A stretch of DNA of 64,000 bases from Liopterus haemorrhoidalis (Eukaryota; Arthropoda; Insecta; Coleoptera; Dytiscidae): assembly GCA_963971575.1 (NCBI GenBank), contig OZ020611.1, forward strand, positions 57,569,381-57,633,380, in the 5' to 3' direction. Every line of letters begins with the position of its first letter. The first letter of the stretch is position 1. Below, one piece after another: positions 43,365-53,555 of the stretch. Position numbers and translations under genes: made by a program. The notes under the pieces were generated by a model that was not told where the DNA came from, made no database searches, and saw only the letters and a list, made by a program, of their open reading frames with translations.

Positions 43365-43928
43365 GACCGGGAGCTCATAATATTTTTGGTCTCCGATTTC
43401 ATACAGCATGCCTTTTGGAGGACAGAATATTTACCCTGTGACAACAAAAAAGGGATGGTACTAAACCCCTGCACGCTTTTCGGTCATAGGGAAAATTGCA
43501 TTTCCAATTGCACAAAATTTTTGTGTTTTTCTCTGAGTTAATATTGCTTGCCCTTTTCTCAAAAGAAAGTTATAACAAATTTAAAGTCTTTTAATTATAG
43601 GCATGCTGTATGAAAACGCGGAAAATCATATTTTTTTATTACAAGATCACATGACCGTTTGAGCCCTTTGGGACCCTCCGAATCGCATGCATATATTTAA
43701 AAGACTTTAAATTTGTTATATCTTTCTTTTCACAAAAGGGCAAGCAAAATTAAATCAGACAAAAGCACAAAAATTGTGTGTTTAAGTGGAAATGCAATTT
43801 TTCCTATGACGGAAAGCGTGCAGGGGTTTAGTACCATCCCTTTTTTGTTGTCACAGGGTAAATATTCTCTCCTCCAAAAGGCATGCTGTATGAAATCGGA
43901 GACCAAAAACTGTCATGAGCTCCCGGTC
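43365..43928. mobile_element. Foldback element, about 245-bp arms, TA-flanked
   Basis: GACCGGGAGCTCA at left and TGAGCTCCCGGTC at right, TA on each side (43363-43364, 43929-43930). Arms 43365-43605 and 43690-43928 are near-identical inverted copies; the centre is about 85 bp. GCATGCTGTATGAAA occurs three times. No coding. Confidence 0.88.
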
Positions 43929-43930
43929 TA

Positions 43931-44415
43931 TATGCTATATGTCCCTAAAATCTGTGACCCTTTTTTCAGCACTCTGTATAAATGAACGTTTCATATGCTA
44001 CTCTTGCCTAGTTTTTCTTTCGTTTGCAGTAATGTACTTCTATATTAAACACGAGACAATGTAGAATAGCAAGAATAAACTGGGTACGGTACGATGGGCA
44101 AATATACGTATTATTTGACTTTTAAAAACTTTCAAATCAACCTTTCAATCAAAAGATGTTTGCTTCAACAATCAGTTAATATGTTTGCATTTTATTTTCT
44201 CTTAATATTTTTCCCTTTTAATTTTGTTTTTCAAATGTATTTTATCAGCTGTCACATTTATTTTTTGAACTGTCATTCGAAAAACAAAAAAGGAAATAAA
44301 TACAATGCAATAATGAATATTAGTGTTGTGTATACAAAATATGTGTCCATTAATTTTTAAAAATGATCTATTTTTTTTCATAAACATTCATCTGTTATCT
44401 ATTTGCTTAAATATA
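43931..44415. other. No gene seen
   Basis: AT-rich; an 88-codon plus frame at 44094-44360 has no recognisable motif and low-complexity composition. Confidence 0.4.
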
Positions 44416-44423
44416 CTATAAAA

Positions 44424-45212
44424 CAGGGCTGCCCAGCCAGTCGATCGCGATCTACCGGTCGATCGCGGCGTGGTTTTAAGTAGATCTTTAGTTTCTCTTG
44501 CTTCCATGTACTTAAAAATACATTTTATAAGAAGTTAAAACAAAATCGCTCACGTTTGCTTGAGTGGGATAAGTGACTGGCAAGATGATAGCCTGGCGCA
44601 ATGTAATGTATAATTTTCCTAAATTTTCCGTAATGAAGATCGGTGATCGTATATCAAAAAACCACTAATTTATAGTATACTATATCTAATTTATATTTAT
44701 GGTTAGTGGCGCACCGAGGAATTTTACTATGGGGGGGGGGCGGTCGGAAAACAAAATTATTTAAAATGTGATGATTAAAAAAAAAAATGGTCCTCGCTTC
44801 GGAAATACAAAGTGACGACCTAAAAAAGAAAGGACCTCACCTCTATTTTTAAAATTTTCTAGTGTGTTTGTGTGTTTTTATTTTTATTTTGTTCCTTCTT
44901 AGGGAAAAAGGGGGGGGGGGGAGCATTGAACCGGGTTAAAAGTGCAGCCTTGGAAGACCTATGAAGAATCTTCATAAATATTTTTTTGTAAATTTCGTTT
45001 TGCGTATTAGGTTATTCTTACGTGAAAAACAGCTTTAAAATTGCAATATGTAATGAATTTTTTCAAAATCTACTTCCCGGGGGAGGACCCCCCCTCCTCG
45101 GAAGGGCACTATATGACCCCTCCCCCCAGCGGCCGGCTAAGCATTCTGGTCGATCGTGGTAACAATATATATAAAAAGTAGATCCCAAATACAAAAAGGT
45201 TGAACAGCCCTG
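44424..45212. mobile_element. Non-autonomous hAT with perfect TSD, GATCGCGATC motif, copy 2
   Basis: Ends CAGGGCTG; CTATAAAA on both sides (44416-44423, 45213-45220), 8 of 8. GTCGATCGCGATCTACCGG close to the left end matches the same motif in 40831-41808; GGTCGATCGTGG near the right. An AGTGGCGCACCGAGG/G-run fragment (about 44705-45160) is probably a nested CAGTGGCG-type piece, but its right end is unclear. Confidence 0.92.
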
Positions 45213-45220
45213 CTATAAAA

Positions 45221-45557
45221 GAATTTTTTGTAGTATGAGCTCACATGGGTCACTTTTGGCTGTTATTTTTCTTGTTGCTTTAAACGAATAGTACTTTAGC
45301 CGAATAATCGAATACCTCATATTTGGTAAGTGATATTGAATATTCAGCCGAATATTCAGTATTCGGCTGAATAATACCTGTTAAATGCGGCGCCCTGCAA
45401 TGTTCCCAGCCGGAAACATTGACCAAGTTCCTGCTCTGAAGAGCACGTTCGCGACGATCGTAAGGCAGGACTCAGGGTCTGGATGAAAAACGCGAAATTA
45501 AGCGAATGGTCTTTATTCCGCGCAATCTCAGGCGATTGTAGAATGCTGGAGATGGGA
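45221..45557. other. Unassigned; truncated hAT end-like and GC-richer block
   Basis: About 45290-45375 carries inverted GAATATTCAGCCGAATATTC motifs like subterminal repeats of another hAT type; its partner end is not in the window. 45380-45555 is GC-richer than the rest of the window; no domain recognised. Confidence 0.45.
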
Positions 45558-45559
45558 TT

Positions 45560-45616
<57 letters not shown>
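45560..45616. repeat. TA dinucleotide microsatellite
   Basis: About 28 TA units; continues as TATATATATA after 47183, so the Tc1 element landed inside the microsatellite. Confidence 0.95.
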
Positions 45617-45619
<3 letters not shown>

Positions 45620-47183
45620 TATTGGCCATAAATATAGCAACTTTTGATAATCCTCTTTTATTTTTATTCTATTCAATATTTTAAAAAATAAAAAATGTTA
45701 TTCTTACCTTTAACAATCCTCTACATATATTATAGTAAAAAATTAAATTTTAATAGTAAATTCTATTTTTTTTTATAGTATTTATTATTTTTACCTGGAC
45801 ATAAAGATAGCAACTACTCTTAAAAACATCTTTTTTTTTATTAATTAAGAAAATGAATTATTATTAACAGATCATTTTTAATATTTTGTATAGTAACCAC
45901 CAGAATTTATAACTTCCCGACATCGTTTCGCCATTGATTCTAATAATTTCGTGATCATTTCATTATCAATATTAGACCAGGCACCCTGCAAAGCTTTAAA
46001 CAATTCTTCAATATTTGAATGCGTTTTGTTTCTAATCTTTCTGTTGATAATCTCCCAAAGGTTTTTTATTGGATTTAAATCGGGTGACTGTGACGGCCAA
46101 ATCATTACGTTAATTTTTTAATCCTCGAACCATTTTTTTACCAACTTCGAAGAATGTTTTGTGTCATTATCATGCTGAAAAATATGTTTTAAAGGCATGA
46201 ACTCATCAGAATAAGGTTCCATAACATTTTGAAGGATGTCTATATATTTAAATCGATCCATTATTCCTTCAATGTGGTATAGAGGACCCATACCATATCC
46301 CGAGAAACAGCCCCATACCATCACACCGCCTCCGCCATGTTCAACTGTTGGCAAGGTGTATATTTGAACAAATCTTTTATTAGCAGGCCTCCTAACGTAA
46401 CTTACACCATCACTTTTAAACAAATTGAACTTAGATTCATCACTAAAAATAACTTTTTTCCATTGATCCACAGTCCAGTCAATATGATTTTTAGCAAATT
46501 TTAATCGGGCCTTCACATTCTTTTTGGATAGAAGTGGTTTTTTAGCAGGAAGGCGACTAAAAAGACCCTCATTAACTAATCTTCTGCGAATAGTTCTTGT
46601 TGAGATGTTTTCTTGATCCATTTGTGGCAAAAGGCCCAAAATTTTCTCCGATGACAGAAAGGGGTTATTGGTAGATAAATAAATAATTTTTTTATCAGTT
46701 CGTTTTGTAGTTTTTCGTGGCCGTCCTGGAATTTTTAAAACTTCAAACGTACCATCTTCTCGAAATCGTTTTATAATTCGCGACACAGTAGATTTATGAA
46801 CATTTAAATTTTGTGAAATCACATTTTGCAGCAGCCCGTCTTTAAAACCAGAAATTATTAAATTTCTAATTTCACTTGAACCAGTTTTACTACGACCCAT
46901 GATTGGCAAATGTAAGCTGAAATAATACTTGTGCACTACATATTATTTATGGATAAAACCTGCATATAACAAGAAAATTCAAATAGTTGCAATATTTTTG
47001 TCCAAGCAAAAATGAAGAAATAATTTATTATTAATCTGTAAGTCAGATTATTTGACTATTGATTGATGTAACAGACAAAATATGATTAAATTATAGAACT
47101 AAGGGTATTTATTTTCCAATATTATTATTAAAATGTGAAAAATTGAAAAATGTTAAAAGTTGCAATCTTTATGGCCAATACTG
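45617..47183 (-). mobile_element. Tc1 element, full length
   Basis: Ends CAGTATTGGCCATAAATATA at left and, read inward, CAGTATTGGCCATAAAGATT at right, flanked by TA. 1567 bp, typical Tc1 size. Confidence 0.95.
45878..46900 (-). pseudogene. Tc1 transposase with one stop codon and a lost catalytic Glu
   Basis: Start chosen at MGRSKTGSSEIRNL (46900), the usual Tc1 start; an upstream in-frame ATG at 46936 adds 12 non-conserved residues. Paired-like HTH: NVHKSTVSRIIKRFREDG; KIPGRPRKTT as a GRPR-type motif. Catalytic blocks: VIFSDESKFNLF (D), IFQHDNDTKHSS (D), SPDLNPIKNLWE where Tc1 has PIEN, so E is K. An in-frame TAA at 46118-46120 splits the frame at WFED. Otherwise continuous to GGYYTKY. Length with the stop read through is about 340 residues, normal for Tc1. 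Confidence 0.95.
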
Positions 47184-47399
47184 TATATATATAAAATTAA
47201 AAATTAAAATACTAATTAATAGCATAGAAATATAAAGTTATTTTGTAATGGTGAATAGATAAATTAAAATAATTTTGATAAATTTTAATTAACAGTTTGC
47301 GCCACAAAAGTTAACTGGTGATTAAATTTCTGAGTATCATACAAATTTCTCTGTCTACTAATTTAAAAAACCACGGATTTATTCACACAATAAATCCAT

Positions 47400-48065
47400 A
47401 GATTGAGCGCCACAGCTTTACAGAAAACAATTATTTTCGCTTCTGTAATTTTTTTCAATTTGATGAATATTTGGAGAGTTAGGGGTGATAACCTAAAACT
47501 GAAAACTAAAAATTTCCAGTAGCCATCGTTGGTACTTAGGAGGTACAGACAAGTTTTTCTATTCTCTCTTGTTCTACCCATCCCCATATTTTCGCTCCGT
47601 ACATCTCTATCACTTTGATTTTGCTATCAAACATCATTATTGTTATATTAAAATTATCTATATTTTATTTTCTCTAGATCCCCACATTTCTCTCATTGCT
47701 AAAAATGCTTTTCTATATACCTTTTTTATTTGTTGTTCTTCTGTATTGGTTCTTTGTAGTGTATACCCCAAATATATACGGCATATGTACGGGTACTTTT
47801 AATTTTTGCTACCTTCCATTTCCGTGGCCTTTCCTCCTCGTTTTCTGTATACCACGATTTTTGATTTGCTTGGTTTTAGATGTAATTTCTTTCTGTCCAG
47901 ATATTTTTCGAACCTACATTAATTGTTTCATTTATTTTTCGTTTATTGACAGTATTCCTAGATCATCTACATATGCGAGGCAACATAGCTCTACAATGCC
48001 GATAATTATTCCTCCCGCCTGTTTTTTTTTCAGCTCTTCCTCGATATCGGAAATATACAGTAAAA
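47400..48065 (-). pseudogene. LINE RT fragment (motif C and downstream)
   Basis: Minus strand: LFLLYISDIEEELKKKQAGG, IVELCCLAYVDDLGILS (YVDD in motif C), then after stops and frameshifts KISGQKEITSKTKQ and MYGAKIWGWVEQERIEKL. Matches the RT end of LINE proteins common in insects. Heavily decayed downstream. Confidence 0.75.
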
Positions 48066-48755
48066 AGAGCACAAGACTAATTTTTCAGTTATGGCACCAG
48101 TATCAATATGCCAGGTCGCGAGTTTTTCTTAATGCCTCGTATATTAACTCCAGCGATGATAATTGGTTGTAATGATGAATTAGTACTCGATAACAAACTT
48201 TCTGTAACACAATTCCATTTATAAAGCAAAAACAATAAACTATGATTGTTTTGAATTGTGAAGTCAGTGCTATTTTAGAACGACTGTACACTAATATTGA
48301 TTATTTATTGTGCTCAATTAGTTTCTTCAAGTAGTAGATATTAAATTTCCCGCCATAAAGTAAACACACACTCCCATTTAATAAATATCCTTATATATTT
48401 TTTCCTTATTTAGAATTGTCCTACTTTTAATAAATGACTGAGATAGGTGAACAGTGTGTGTTGACCTATATTGTGTTGGGTGGCAATAATTTTAAGACTT
48501 TTAAGGACAAACTTTCTAAGCAGAAATCTTAATATCTCAACACGACAGTCCATCCCTACAACACCCGGTATAAAAAGTCTAAGTAAATGCAATTGGTTAA
48601 CACTCTTTGATCGCTGAAGACGTAAACAGATGATTGAGCAGTTTCCGAAACGTACACATTTTTATTTTATCAAGTTTTTCTCTCTGATACTAATATTTAA
48701 TATATATTGTAATTTAGAAATGGAATGTCCGTTACTATGTGATATTTCATATTAA
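48066..48755. other. No gene seen
   Basis: Unassigned. TGATACTAATATTTAATATA near 48685 has a relative near 50070, so part may be repeat. Confidence 0.4.
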
Positions 48756-48820
48756 CAAGATAAAAGAAACACAAATTTGCTACGCAAAATATCACTTTAT
48801 TGTATAATAACAAAAAACAC

Positions 48821-49231
48821 AATTTAAAGGTTGCCTTTAGACCCCCCTCTAAAATATCTAATTGTCTTTTTGACGCTAAAGACCTTATTAAACCTCTTTT
48901 TAAGTCTGGAGTCTATAAGTTGACTTGTGAGTGAAGTTCCCTTTATATTGGTCAAACAGGAAGGAATTTTAATGTTAGATTAAATGAACATAATAGAGCC
49001 TTTAATTCTAATCTCAACATTTATCATTCTACCTTTAGTGACCATCTGAAAAACTGTAACCACATTGCTAGCGGTTATTCCGTTAATCCTAAATTTTTAA
49101 AACCATTACATTTTGTAAACAAGGGCTATAAACTAAATCTTCTTGAATCTTTAGCAATATTTAAACAACTGAGGCGCCCCGGTGACCCTGCCTCCAGGGC
49201 GCACCGGTCCTCAATGAACAACAAGATTTAG
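48821..49231 (+). pseudogene. GIY-YIG endonuclease of a Penelope-like element, one stop
   Basis: NLKVAFRPPSKISNCLFDAK, then GVYKLTCE, an in-frame TGA (48932-48934), SSLYIGQTGRNFNVRLNEHN, STFSDHLKNCNHIASGY, NKGYKLNLLESLAIFKQLRR; stop at 49229-49231. GVY and YIG are the GIY-YIG pair, followed by R and EH motifs. The frame is otherwise unbroken over 137 codons. A different family from 32604-33273. RT absent. Confidence 0.85.
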
Positions 49232-49338
49232 TTTATTCGCCTATCTCCCAGTTATTTGTTAATTAAGGTTATTAGGCTTTTCTAAATTGTTAGCATATAA
49301 GGGTAGTAAACTGGCTGTTCTACATTCATTTATTTTTG

Positions 49339-49381
49339 AACACTTGACAATGCCATTGTATGGCGAAACTATAGTCGTGTT
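49339..49381 (+). ncRNA. Hammerhead-like motif in second Penelope-like fragment
   Basis: Stem I AACAC/GTGTT (49339-49343, 49377-49381); core TTGACAA (49344-49350); stem II GCCAT/ATGGC (49352-49356, 49360-49364); GAAA (49365-49368); short self-complementary stem III CTATAG; cleavage-site-like TC (49375-49376). Same two core changes and the same extra T as in the first fragment. Confidence 0.45.
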
Positions 49382-49467
49382 ATTTTACAATAAAGTGATA
49401 TTTTGCGCAGCAATTTTGTGTTTTATTTATTTTGCATATATTGTAATATTCTAGGTTAGTACTGTTA

Positions 49468-50022
49468 AGCCGCATTCAGAGCTCTTAAATCAATAGCTTA
49501 TGCACTGTAGATTATAGACTATTCACTGTTATCAGAAAGTTTGTCATATGGTAAGACGTGAAACCGTTCAGACCTCCAAATTTAATACGCTGTTTGTTGT
49601 GGATTGTGCATAATTTTCTAAACTTATAGCTAGTGAAATGTTGTAATGAGACAGACATTCTCTGTCGCATTCTATCTGTGACACCGTAGTTATCGAATGC
49701 CTTTACATAACCTAACATAATGTCATAATAAACAAATCTTGCTCAAAATTACAAAGACGGACAGTAAATATGATCAATTTAGGTAATTAGGTAGTTAAAA
49801 TCTAAGACAACAGAATTATAAGAACGATAATACATATAAAATATTTTACGCAGCTAAATAGTAGGTTTCAAATTTCACAGATGGTGGACTATTCGTAACG
49901 TATTAATTTCTAATTCGCTATGAACGCTATGAGCAACGTTAAAAAGAATGCATAGAAACATAAGTTACAGCTAACAAAGCACAGTCTACAACCTCTTAAT
50001 TTAAACAGCTCTGAATGCGGCT
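49468..50022. mobile_element. Harbinger-like MITE, TTA target duplication
   Basis: AGCCGCATTCAGAGCT at left, complement at right; TTA on both sides (49465-49467, 50023-50025). 555 bp, no coding. Confidence 0.82.
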
Positions 50023-50149
50023 TTAACGTTCGAATTTTATATTTTGTGAAGTATTATATTTCTTTGATACTAATACTCAATACATATTGTACTATTGTAG
50101 AACCTAGTACTATCAGTAATGGCAAACGTCAAAAAAAGTGTGTCATAAT

Positions 50150-50420
50150 ATACACTGTGTTGCATAAAATAAAATTTTGTGAAAAATTAATTCTGACGAA
50201 GCACGTTTGGACCTCAATGACTATGTGAACAAACAGGATATCCACTCATGAACTAATGAGAACCCAACATTGATACACCCACGATATGTACATCTATGTA
50301 TTGTGACTGTGTGGTGCTGCATATTAGCTGATGATGTTATCGGGCCATATTTTTTCACTGCTGTTACAGTCGCTGGCTGACGCTACGGCCATATTATTTG
50401 CAATTCTATGCAACTAATTG
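50150..50420 (+). pseudogene. Tc1/mariner-superfamily transposase fragment
   Basis: INSDEARLDLNDYVNKQDIH, stop, NENPTLIHPRYVHLCIVTVW, ADDVIGPYFF, then a stop and RYGHII. The SDEA block holds the first catalytic Asp, followed by the conserved WC..I.....IGP.FF region. No TIRs found. Not the same family as 45617-47183. Confidence 0.75.
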
Positions 50421-50575
50421 CAACAATAACAACAATTTTGCAACTAATTACAACAATAATTAAATCTTGTCAGCATGTGGTTCCAAACTGTTACGTTTAT
50501 CATATGATGCGTGTGACTTCAACGTGAAATATTTCTTGGAAATAATACGGAAATCTGGTGATAGTAATTATTGCT

Positions 50576-51328
50576 CATGATTCCCAAAGTGGTCTAAATG
50601 GACCTCCAAGGGTCAATTTTGACTTAAAGGGGGTCCATGTCAGTGAGAAGAAAAAATGGGGGTGCGCGAGATGTAAATGGTGGTCCACTTGAGCGGACCC
50701 CATTTAGGCAGGTCATCATCACCATTTAGGCGTTCCGTAGATTTGAGGATGTTTTGACTAGGGAAATACCACAGTGGATTATCAATCCATACGGTAAAAT
50801 TGAAGAATCGGATGTCAAATTACAAGAAGAACTGATCGGAATAAGCACTAACGAAGAACATAAGGTGTAGTTCAGAAAAAATATCGTAGAAAGGGTTTTT
50901 AGCGCGGTTGCTAATATTCGAAAAAAAGAAATCGATTGCAAATTACTAGACGTGGAGATTTAAGAATATACCTCACTAATTTTAAGTCAAATATTGAACA
51001 ATTGCTATCAGAACATCAGGTTCATCTCTGTCATTAACAGCATTATTTGTGTATTAATTTTATGTAAGAATTTTACAAGGTTCTGATTTGTTTTGTTCAA
51101 AATCAAAATATTTACTTGCATTTTGTGTCTTTTCAATATAGGTATGAATAAAAATTGTACATGTTTTTATCTACAAAAAACCCTATTAAAGTGAGCCGCA
51201 ATGTGTCTGTTGTCAAACACACATTTGAAGTTATAAGTTTAAAAATTCAATATTATGCAGGCAGGGGGGTCTAAGGGGAAAAAAAAGCGGCAAGTGGTTT
51301 ACGGGGCAAAAAAGTTTGGGAAACTATG
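50576..51328 (+). mobile_element. hAT element (SCAND3/ZBED-like type), deleted
   Basis: Left end CATGATTCCCAAAG, right end read inward CATAGTTTCCCAAAC; about 750 bp. Flanks TTATTGCT and GTCTGTGC do not match convincingly, so the target duplication is unproven. Confidence 0.6.
50728..51053 (+). pseudogene. hAT transposase C-terminus (SCAND3-like)
   Basis: FEDVLTREIPQWIINPYGKI, ESDVKLQEELIGISTNEEHK, stop, NIVERVFSAVANI, frameshift, then RNRLQITRRGDLRIYLTNFK and IEQLLSEHQVHLCH with stop near 51051. The VER.FSAV block is the hAT dimerisation signature. About 90 residues before it are deleted. Confidence 0.85.
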
Positions 51329-51415
51329 GTCTGTGCTAACAAATCACAGACAATTGCAGCTATTGGCAACATTTCTGCAATAACTGTTGAAATGTACGTA
51401 AAACTCAAATGTAAA
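51054..51415. other. hAT 3' part and short spacer
   Basis: 51054-51328 is the non-coding right end of the hAT, with GGGGGTCTAAGGGG and GGCAAGTGG. 51329-51415 shows nothing. Confidence 0.5.
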
Positions 51416-51417
51416 TA

Positions 51418-52210
51418 TTAGGTCGTCAAGGATGAAATTTGTAGAAAAAAAGGCAAAGTTGGTTGATAACTTACAAATATAAGGAATTATTTAATTTGTC
51501 AAAGTATGCACCCATATTTTATATACACTTTTACCATTTAAGCGGCAGGTTGTTCAGGCCGGTGGTATAAAACCCTGGCGGACGAGAGGTCAGTTTTACA
51601 GCATTGTCGGAATTAAACTGTCTTCCTATTAAAAAGTTGTCCAAATTGCGGAAGAAGTGGTAGTCAGTGGGGCTAGGTCTGGTGAGTATAGAGGATAATG
51701 AAGAAGTTCCAACTCCAATTCCTGTAGTTTTGCCACAGTCATTTGTGCAGTGTGTGGTCTAGCGTTAAGCAATAAGATAGGAGTCAATTTGTTGACCAAT
51801 CTAGGCTCTTTTTCTTTAAGTTTTTGTATCATTTCGTCCAGTTAGTTGCAGTATATTTCTGCTGTGATCGATGAGCCAGATTTTTTTTTTCAAACAGTTT
51901 TTTAAGTTACCTGTACGAAATTTGGCGAACCAATTTGATATTGTCTGCTGCGTAGTAACACTAGAGCCAAAACTAATAATAAATAATAAACTATTAATAT
52001 TTCGCGTGGTCTGCGATGCCGTAGTTCCACGTAAGAACTCATATTTCATAATAGTGCGAATTTCCGACCGTTCTATTTTCAACAAATTTAATTTAAAAAA
52101 AAAGTTTTTGATATTTTTAATAGAACGGTAAAACATTAAGCCAAAGTCAGATAAGAAGTTGTTAAAGTTGGCAATATTATTAACTACAAATTTCATCCTT
52201 GACGACCTGA
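51418..52210 (-). mobile_element. mariner element, second family, internally deleted
   Basis: Ends TTAGGTCGTCAAGGATGAAA and, read inward, TCAGGTCGTCAAGGATGAAA, flanked by TA (51416-51417, 52211-52212). 793 bp against the usual 1.3 kb. Confidence 0.92.
51530..52085 (-). pseudogene. mariner transposase, deleted and frameshifted
   Basis: ERSEIRTIMKYEFLRGTTAS, SVTTQQTISNWFAKFRTGNL (helix-turn-helix), then a jump to MIQKLKEKEPRLVNKLTPIL, NARPHTAQMTVAKLQELELE, YSPDLAP, frameshift, TDYHFFRNLDNFL, stop near 51537. The middle, including the first catalytic Asp, is missing; the second is also lost because HDN is reduced to N before ARPHT. YSPD is kept. Confidence 0.9.
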
Positions 52211-52320
52211 TATACTTGAAGGAACGCAAAGTAACAGTAGCAGCTAGAGGCGGTTATTTGGTGTGCATTATATTCCATACAAAATTGACAAATCTTAATA
52301 AGCTGTAGATTTAAGTTGTA

Positions 52321-52920
52321 CGGTAAAGCCTTGGATTGCGAGTACCTTGGTCTGCGAGTGTTTTGCAGGACAAACAAAAATTTTTAATAAATTTTAACTT
52401 GATAAACGAGCGGGGACTTGCAGTACGAGTAGTACGTACACACTTTGTTTACCAAGCGTCACGTAATCATAACTGAGCCGATAGTTCTTCTGTCTCTCGC
52501 TGAGGGATTGTGGATATCACATTTGATCGTCTCCCAAGCTCGGTTTCAAAAAGAAGCAAAAGCACTGGACTGGTCGTTAAAGTCGCACAAAAGAAAAGAT
52601 TACAGTGAGCCAATAAATAGCAGTGATTCCGTTAGTTACAGTGAAAGTCGTCCTGCACAATAATTCTCCTTCTCCTCCTCTCCTCTCTCTCGACTCCCTT
52701 ACCAGCCACGATTCCTCTCAAAGGTAAAGTGCAGGTTTATTTGTCTTATGCATTTTTACTATATATTTTTGTGGTAATAATATTTTTATATGAATATTTT
52801 TGGGTTGTGGAACGAATCATCTAAGAGTCCATTATTTCTTATTGGGAAATTTTCTTTGATACTAAGAGTGCTTTGGATTACATGCACGTTTCCGGAACGA
52901 ATTATGCTTGCAATCCAAGG
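52321..52920. mobile_element. pogo/Tigger-like non-autonomous element
   Basis: Left CGGTAAAGCCTTGGATTGCG after a TA; right, read inward, CCTTGGATTGCAAGCATAAT next to TTATA. Terminal GGATT(G)CGAG and CTTGG motifs repeat near both ends, as in Tigger-like TIRs. Right tip slightly eroded. No coding recognised, although a 72-codon frame lies at 52445-52663. Confidence 0.7.
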
Positions 52921-52944
52921 TTATATATTTCATTTTAATTTGAT

Positions 52945-53096
52945 TCTATAACACCAAAAAAAAAGGCAGAGTGACAACTGTTGCTAAACAGTAGTAGTTG
53001 TGCGATATGGAAAAATATTATGTTTTGTAACTTTTTCACATTAAAATATTTGAAACCTATATTAATAAAATATTCTTTAACAACAAGTTGTTAAAG
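52945..53096 (+). repeat. 5' LTR, about 150 bp
   Basis: Bounded by the TCTATAACAC start and the PBS-like sequence at 53097; the exact right edge may be up to 11 bp earlier. Contains AATAAAA near 53066. Confidence 0.6.
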
Positions 53097-53112
53097 TGGC
53101 GCCCAGCGTGGG
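53097..53112 (+). other. Primer-binding-site-like sequence
   Basis: TGGCGCCCAGCGTGGG starts with TGG, the complement of a tRNA CCA end, and lies where an LTR retroelement PBS is expected. The tRNA is not identified. Confidence 0.6.
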
Positions 53113-53555
53113 AGTAAAGTTTTATTGTGAAAAGTGGCTTAGGTTGATACACTGGAAATTTGCAATGGTGAAAAGTATTATTTTCGTTTTTTGACGGTGC
53201 CTGCCGATTCCCTTACAATATATCTCATAGATTCACTTACAAATATATTGCTAAAGCAAGATAAACAAACTGTGATAATTACAAATGATCAATTCAGAGC
53301 GTGGATCTCGTGCATATTTTTTAAAGTTTGTACATTGATTTATATCATGTACCATGATGATGTTTGTACCATGATTGTTCATGAAATGACATTTCGGAAA
53401 CGTCTTTCGCGAGTTTTATGAACACATGTCAAAGTACCGGAAGCAATGTAACATTCGCATATAGATTCGACGGAAGTAAGATTGTCTACAATGACGCTGT
53501 TCTAGTTGTCAATTGAAAAGATGAAAAGAGAAATAGTACTAATCCACTACAAAAC

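Larger units (their letters stand above)
48761..49426 (+). mobile_element. Second Penelope-like fragment with inverted ends
   Basis: About 48-bp arms: GCAAAATATCACTTTATTGT at about 48784-48803 and its complement at about 49386-49405, extending to AACACAAA and TTTGTGTT outward. Between them lie a GIY-YIG coding remnant and a hammerhead-like motif. Confidence 0.75.

Noticed and set aside
44094..44360. 88-codon plus frame, possibly membrane-like
   Set aside because: Low-complexity Phe/Lys-rich composition from AT-rich DNA, no motif and no supporting signals.
45356..45676. Minus frame with an IYIYIY run
   Set aside because: This is the TA microsatellite translated; there is no domain on either side.
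47569..48172. Two overlapping plus frames with hydrophobic stretches
   Set aside because: The minus strand carries a clear LINE RT remnant (LAYVDDLGILS); the plus frames are its shadow.
50568..51336. 8-bp target duplication around the SCAND3-like hAT
   Set aside because: Best alignment of the flanks is 5 of 8, no better than expected from sliding; not claimed.
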